Of a stretch of 64,000 nucleotides of DNA, positions 59,701 through 64,000 are shown one piece after another. A model generated the notes under the pieces. It made no database searches, had not been told where the DNA came from, and saw only the letters and a list, made by a program, of their open reading frames with translations. Where the stretch lies: positions 986,906 to 1,050,905 of the forward strand of contig CACVBU010001138.1 of the NCBI GenBank assembly GCA_902728285.1. Reading direction: 5' to 3'. The position numbers were made by a program, and so were the translations under genes. The DNA is from Clytia hemisphaerica (taxonomy: Eukaryota; Cnidaria; Hydrozoa; Leptothecata; Clytiidae). Numbering within the stretch: position 1 is the first letter of the stretch; each line of letters begins with the position of its first letter.

Positions 59701-62402
59701 TCTATCACCATGCTTCCTTAACACTCTGTCTGAAAATAAACGGGATTTGAAAACAGTCCGTTGCGGTGGAAGTCTGTGATTTAATCCTTCGCACTACCAA
59801 ATGTAGATGTTTCGCATTTTCGGCAGATTACTAATTGAGTTTCAAGATGACAGTAATATAACGACAATATAAGTTTAAGTTGTGATATCACTTCACACAA
59901 GTTTGGAATAATTGTGTTTTTCCTGAAATGATCTTGATTTGTAATTTGTTGATGTTCTTTTTGCAACATTCAGAATGTAAAAGACAAAACGCAATCCCTC
60001 TGGTCTCATGTCAACAGTAAAGTAAGACAATTTTTTTTGTACTGTGGCTATCCATATGTTGACCTTTTTTTAATTGAAAGTCAATTTTGCAAATTCTTTG
60101 TACCTGTATTGGCAGCTAGTGGCTATATATTTCCAAACATTATAGAAACGAAAGACTAAACTCGTGCTTCTATAGGTTTTTCTTGCTGATATTTTCACCT
60201 AATGCTCAAAGTAATTTCTTGATTTTCGGCTGTTTATTAACTTTTAGATGGAAGATTATTTGAACCCTTTGTACGCAAAACTTCTTCACCAACATGTAAG
60301 TGGGAAACTTCGTTTAAAACTTTCACATTATATCAAAGTCTGAGTTCGAACATCTCATTGGATATATGTATTTCTGTTTTAAATTGTACAAATTTCCATA
60401 CGTATAATCATTTTTCTAAAAATTCATCTGAAGATTACATCAATGCATGAAACCAGCGGTATTGGTTATGAAATATTACTGTTTTACATAATTCAGGTCT
60501 TACTTCCTGTAGCAAGTGTCCGTCAACTACGTTTATGGAAATCACTTTACATGAGGTGGAACCCTCGTATGCAGCCACAGGTATTGTGTATTTTCCCTCT
60601 AATCTTCTCTCTGTAATCTTTTTCATATTAAAGTGACTCTGTCATTACCACCCCTACTTTTTAATTATTGTGTAATTTCCCTCTAATTTTCCCTCTAAAA
60701 TCATTTTCATCTGAAAGTGACTCTGTCATTAATTACCACGCCTACTTTTTAGGGCTCTTCTGATAAAGTGACGGAGCCACATATATTATATTCCTTTGCG
60801 CACTAGATAGGCTAACTGCTTACATATTTCTCCGGAAAGAATGTCTTATGGTTGACTGTTTTACACTCAATTTCAAAACATTCGAATACTGCTGTTGACA
60901 ACCATATTAGAATACAAGATGGTGGACTTGTCATAACTTATCACACTTCCTTTTATACGAGAAGCCCGATCCAGTTAAGTAGTTATAGATCCTGATTTAC
61001 TGGAATTCTATTGACTCCCAAATAAGAAAAGATTCGCGGAAGTATACTTTATCAATCTTCAATTTTAGGAATCGATGGAAAATATTAACAAGATTTTATT
61101 TGCAAGAGTACAGCAGGTAATTCATTGAAGTTTCCTAAATGTCAAACGCTAGACCAGAGATCCGTCCTGTATTTGAAGGGTATTTGATATTAGGTCTGGT
61201 ATTGATGGCTAGCTCATAAATGACGTAAAATCGTAAAACAAATACACGTTTTTTAACAGGACAACAAAATTTTTGAGTCTCAAGCCTAAAAATGTTAAAA
61301 CTTCACCACTTTGTGAGTATTTTTGTGCAATTTCCTAAAATATGGATATTTCTAGAGCCCATAAAGCCTTAGAATGTTCTTAACTTGTTCTCAATATTTG
61401 GGCCATCGACGTTTAATGTTGTTATATAATTTGTTCTTGTATGAAAAACGTGCAGTTCTTTGCATTATTGCTTTTGGCTCTAGAGTTTCTTAAACCAATC
61501 AGAAAACTTTCTTTAAGATATATGGAGAGTTAGATTCAAACTAATTCTAATAATAGCGAAATTTTACAAATTTAGGATAATTAATTCTGCAATGTAACCC
61601 GAGTCAATAATTATGATCGCCATTAAAAGTAAACAAAATAGTGTGGTTGCAAAACTTCATAAAATTTGCGAATAGTTGGGAAATTTGTCATCGATAGTTT
61701 CTGTTTTTGAAATTCAGTTTCGACTTGAATGATCGAAGTTGTTTGTGATGACTTAATGACAAAAAACCTTTGTTTATAGTAACAATATATATCAACTTAA
61801 CCTGAATAGACAAGAAACTCACTCTCTCTAAGTAAACATTTATGCACGGATATCGGTCCTTAAATATTGAACTTCTCATTTTTCATTTTGCCATTTTTTG
61901 CCATACTTGTCAAAATGGGTCAACCTAGAAATAGCTGTATAAATCATGTACCAACCCAAACCAACCCTGAAAACAAAGATTGAGTCTAGTCGTTTTTCTA
62001 AAAGTTCAACAACTGATTAAAATATTTCATCGGAATCTTGAAAATCATGAAAACTGAAATTTTCACAAAATATTATTGTAGACAATTTGTCGTGTTTTGT
62101 GTTGGGTAGTTCCTTCAGGATGTGGAAATTCAAACTAACTGATAGTACATTTAAAATCATTCCTAATTTTCCCGAACCGAATGATAAAAAAATAGGTCAA
62201 AGCGACCTTCATTTTTCTTGATTGATTACGTACGTTTGATATCATTTTCTTCTTTTCTCTGTTTCTTTAGTTGCGGTCAATGTGCGAAAACTTGCAAAGT
62301 GAATTAGATGCTCGTGCTAAGATTGAAGTATCTCCAGGAGCTAGTGAATCAAGGAACTCACAAACCTGGCCCTCTGGATCCGGTCATGTTAGTCCTGTAT
62401 GA
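49689..62402 (+). CDS. MTMR2: Myotubularin phosphoinositide 3-phosphatase (MTM1/MTMR1/MTMR2 type)
   Basis: Twenty-three coding exons join in frame to 609 residues: 49689-49748, 49945-50026, 50257-50348, 50570-50683, 52594-52659, 52813-52842, 53200-53283, 53694-53768, 55124-55198, 55428-55538, 55978-56150, 56530-56623, 57270-57368, 57503-57562, 57824-57871, 57966-58058, 58524-58585, 59348-59399, 59974-60021, 60248-60295, 60497-60580, 61069-61116, 62271-62402. Residues about 35-145 are a PH-GRAM domain. The phosphatase domain follows ([38 protein letters not shown]), with the Cx5R loop CSDGWDRT at Cys376-Arg382 intact, so it should be catalytically active on PI3P and PI(3,5)P2 at endosomes. The C-terminal helix [15 protein letters not shown] may form a coiled coil. 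Length is normal for the MTM1 subgroup. Any non-coding exons upstream are unknown; the exact paralogue was not resolved. Confidence 0.95.
50732..52020 (-). mobile_element. 5'-truncated CR1-like retrotransposon in a myotubularin intron
   Basis: On the minus strand from 52017: [15 protein letters not shown] (RT block A), [14 protein letters not shown] (block B), FADDTK (block C), then the C-terminal region ([25 protein letters not shown]) typical of CR1/jockey-type elements. The frame is open for 341 codons after the first Met; a TGA near 50930, where this family usually has Trp (IPxxWNALP), is the only stop I see. The frame then runs on to RHKLRYLTN and TAG. The element ends in a minus-strand (AAT)n tract, seen as ATT repeats at 50732-50764, its 3' tail. 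It is antisense to the host gene and 5' truncated, so not autonomous. Confidence 0.85.
53880..54209. mobile_element. G-rich MITE-like element
   Basis: Ends ACATAGT...ACTATGT with GAACCCCCC just inside each end, flanked by AATG (53876-53879, 54210-54213). The interior repeats TATAGGGGGG several times. Intronic; no ORF. Confidence 0.6.
54436..55060. mobile_element. TGGACCTACCTG inverted-end element
   Basis: TGGACCTACCTG at 54436-54447 and CAGGTAGGTCCA at 55049-55060. The interior carries a repeat also found at 6185-6410. It ends about 60 bp before a myotubularin exon. No clear target duplication. Confidence 0.5.
55715..55912. mobile_element. Fold-back minisatellite element with 11-bp duplication
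   Basis: Perfect 23-bp inverted ends (AGTCTGCTAAATTGCGTGGG...) and a perfect 11-bp direct repeat ATGCATCTACA on both sides (55704-55714, 55913-55923). The 198-bp body consists of TTGACCCACGCAAAAATA-type 18-bp repeats; the left 35 bp carry the opposite orientation (GCGTGCGTG). Intronic, about 65 bp before a myotubularin exon. ORFs across it are repeat artefacts. Confidence 0.9.
56274..56302 (+). repeat. (CCT)n microsatellite
   Basis: About ten CCT units in the intron after the exon ending at 56150. Confidence 0.9.
56741..56990. mobile_element. mariner-type MITE (CCGGGTGTCCCA)
   Basis: Inverted ends CCGGGTGTCCCA / TGGGACACCCGG, each bordered by TA (56739-56740, 56991-56992); 250 bp, intronic, no ORF. 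Confidence 0.8.
58290..58370 (+). repeat. tRNA-derived SINE candidate
   Basis: A-box-like TGGCTGAGTAGTCTAAGGTG and B-box-like GGTTTGAATCTCGGC at tRNA spacing, with a partial anticodon arm (CCCTACAAACCAGGG). No proper acceptor stem; intronic. Confidence 0.5.
58623..58954. mobile_element. mariner-type MITE (CAGGGTGTCCGG)
   Basis: Inverted ends CAGGGTGTCCGGAAAAAA (about 25 bp, near-perfect, continuing through GTATCGAGT), flanked by TA (58621-58622, 58955-58956); 332 bp, intronic, no ORF. Confidence 0.85.
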
Positions 62403-62408
62403 TTAATG

Positions 62409-62454
62409 AATACACCGTTTTCATGTCTCGGCTGAGACATGAAAACCGTGTATT
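62409..62454 (+). other. Near-perfect 21-bp hairpin just after the myotubularin stop
   Basis: Arms AATACACCGTTTTCATGTCT(C) at 62409-62429 and its complement at 62434-62454 pair at 20 of 21 positions around a GGCT loop, starting 7 nt beyond the TGA. It should form a stable stem in the 3' UTR. The function is unknown, and the loop is short for a microRNA precursor. Confidence 0.8.
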
Positions 62455-64000
62455 GTTAAATTGAATTTGGTCCAATTCTATTTTGAGTATATAATCCTGA
62501 TGAGTAAGTCAGAAAGCCGAAAACTATCTATGGCGTTGAAAGCAGACATCCCTGAGCAATATTCTCTTCGGGTAACAACGTTAAAAGTGTTGAAGTCGTT
62601 CCTGTTGATTGGGAGATACCCCGTCACATTGAGAGATTCAAGAGCACAAAGTGAAAATTCATAAGATAGTCATAAATGTTTATTTGAGATAACATAAATG
62701 GTAATGGGAAGTCAAAATTAGTTTTGCCTCTTTCCCAATGCAGAAATTTTATTTCTAAGGTAAATTAGTCAACAATTTTTGCTTCTCATAAGCAATAGGA
62801 TACCAATATGGACCAATATTCATGGTTGGATACCGTTTAGTCCCAGTCTCCTTTTGTTCAAAGGGATCAAGTAACCAATGAGAACATTTTAAGTTATTTT
62901 AGTATTGTTTATAAAATTTCACGAATTTCCAAGTTTCTTAGAATAATATCACTTATGACCTTATAGTATTTTTTATATATAATTATTTGATTTCATTTCT
63001 TTATTTTTGGTAATAACATGATAAATTTGGGGGAAGAAGTCCCTCTGTACATCAACGAAATGCATATAAAAGCAGGTACATCTTAGTTTTTTCTTTTGTT
63101 GGAAATTGTCTGACTTGCTTATTAGATCTAATCGCTTTTATCCGATCGATATGGATGTGTGAAAATTTAATTTCCTTTTATCAAAAAAAATAAAAACTTT
63201 TTATGTATATCAATGTGAACAGCGATTGCCCCTTTTTTATTGTTCATCTATCCATATTTTAAGATTTTGGAAATATGAGAAGGACATGATATGTCCAACA
63301 TTCTTTCATCATAAGAAATCAACAATGTTTTAGGAATCAACCCAAAATGAAGAGTTTGCTTCAAACACTAAATTTCATAGATTTTTTCAGAACAAAAATA
63401 AAATCTTTTTTGAACATAAGGAAATCTGGTTATTTAGTCTTTAGATATTTTCTTTAAATTTAGCATTGACTTTAAATGTCAAAATTTACTTCAGTGTTCT
63501 TATGAAGTAAATATACTTCTTTTTTTTTACATATGCAAAATCTAGAAAAATAAAGCTCGCATATCCCATTAGCGGTAAAGCTAAGACATGGGTGAGCCTT
63601 TTCTTATAGTTTACCAAGCAGTGCATATAGTATGTTTTGCTGTGAATCTTTATTTTCATGTACAAAAGAAATCCGATTATCTCTGTGTAGTGTGGTGGAT
63701 AAAAATGTATTTGGATAAATTGAATTACTGTGACTGAACCAATCCTGTCTATAATATTTTAATTTTTTTGGAGGTGAATTTTGTGGCCACAAAGGGAATA
63801 ACTGGAATGATTTTTTATATAAGTCTCCTTCAATCAAAACTGATCAAGTTTCTCTCTATTTTGTTCTTGGTTTTTGCTGTTTATGTTTTTCAAACTTTGT
63901 ATATAAGAACTAAAGGGGAAAAATATTCTTCTTTCTTGTTACTTTTTCCCTTATTTTTTTCCTTTTTCAATATTATTTCAACCCTTATGATTTTCTTCAA
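62455..64000 (+). other. Myotubularin 3' UTR and flank
   Basis: AT-rich with no recognised coding exon. Possible poly(A) signals AATAAA lie near 63190 and at 63549-63554; I cannot choose between them. Confidence 0.4.

Overview
The window is AT-rich animal nuclear DNA. It has intron-split genes with GT-AG junctions, two recognisable metazoan genes, and a dense mixture of decayed transposons, MITE-like elements and minisatellites. An invertebrate is likely. A cnidarian fits the mix of CMC/EnSpm, CR1/jockey-like, tyrosine-recombinase and TA-flanked elements, but that is inference and not proven by the sequence. There is no bacterial, CRISPR or operon structure.

Layout. 0.6-2.0 kb: a Mutator-like non-autonomous element with a second transposon nested in it; a sister copy at 48.1-48.9 kb lacks the insertion. 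2.2-10.3 kb: transposon-derived coding DNA. It holds a leftward multi-exon gene with a DUF6729-like zinc-ribbon domain (broken), a Pro-type tRNA-like sequence, a rightward CMC/EnSpm transposase, and an unrecognised leftward gene facing it. 11.2-14.5 kb: a decayed CR1/jockey-like non-LTR retrotransposon. 15.9-16.2 kb: a perfect 177-bp tandem duplication. 17.5-18.3 kb: a tyrosine-recombinase-like exon. 19-24 kb: a chain of inverted-repeat elements and minisatellites.

26.36-34.04 kb (minus): a gene whose 17 coding exons join in frame. It encodes an SFMBT-type Polycomb protein with an FCS zinc finger, four MBT repeats, an AT-hook region, a SLED domain and a C-terminal SAM domain. The first coding exon was not found. 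34-48 kb: intergenic DNA or 5' intron, built largely from MITE copies, minisatellites and fold-back-like elements.

49.69-62.40 kb (plus): a complete 23-exon myotubularin (MTM1/MTMR1/MTMR2 type; 609 residues) with an intact CSDGWDRT phosphatase loop. Its introns carry a CR1-like insertion, two mariner-type MITEs, a G-rich element, a tRNA-derived SINE candidate and a small fold-back element with an 11-bp target duplication. A near-perfect 21-bp hairpin follows its stop codon.

The two host genes are functionally unrelated (chromatin repression and phosphoinositide turnover). The most unusual theme is short inverted-repeat elements whose interiors are minisatellites. Two loci share the terminus AGTCTGCTAAAT but carry different repeat units.
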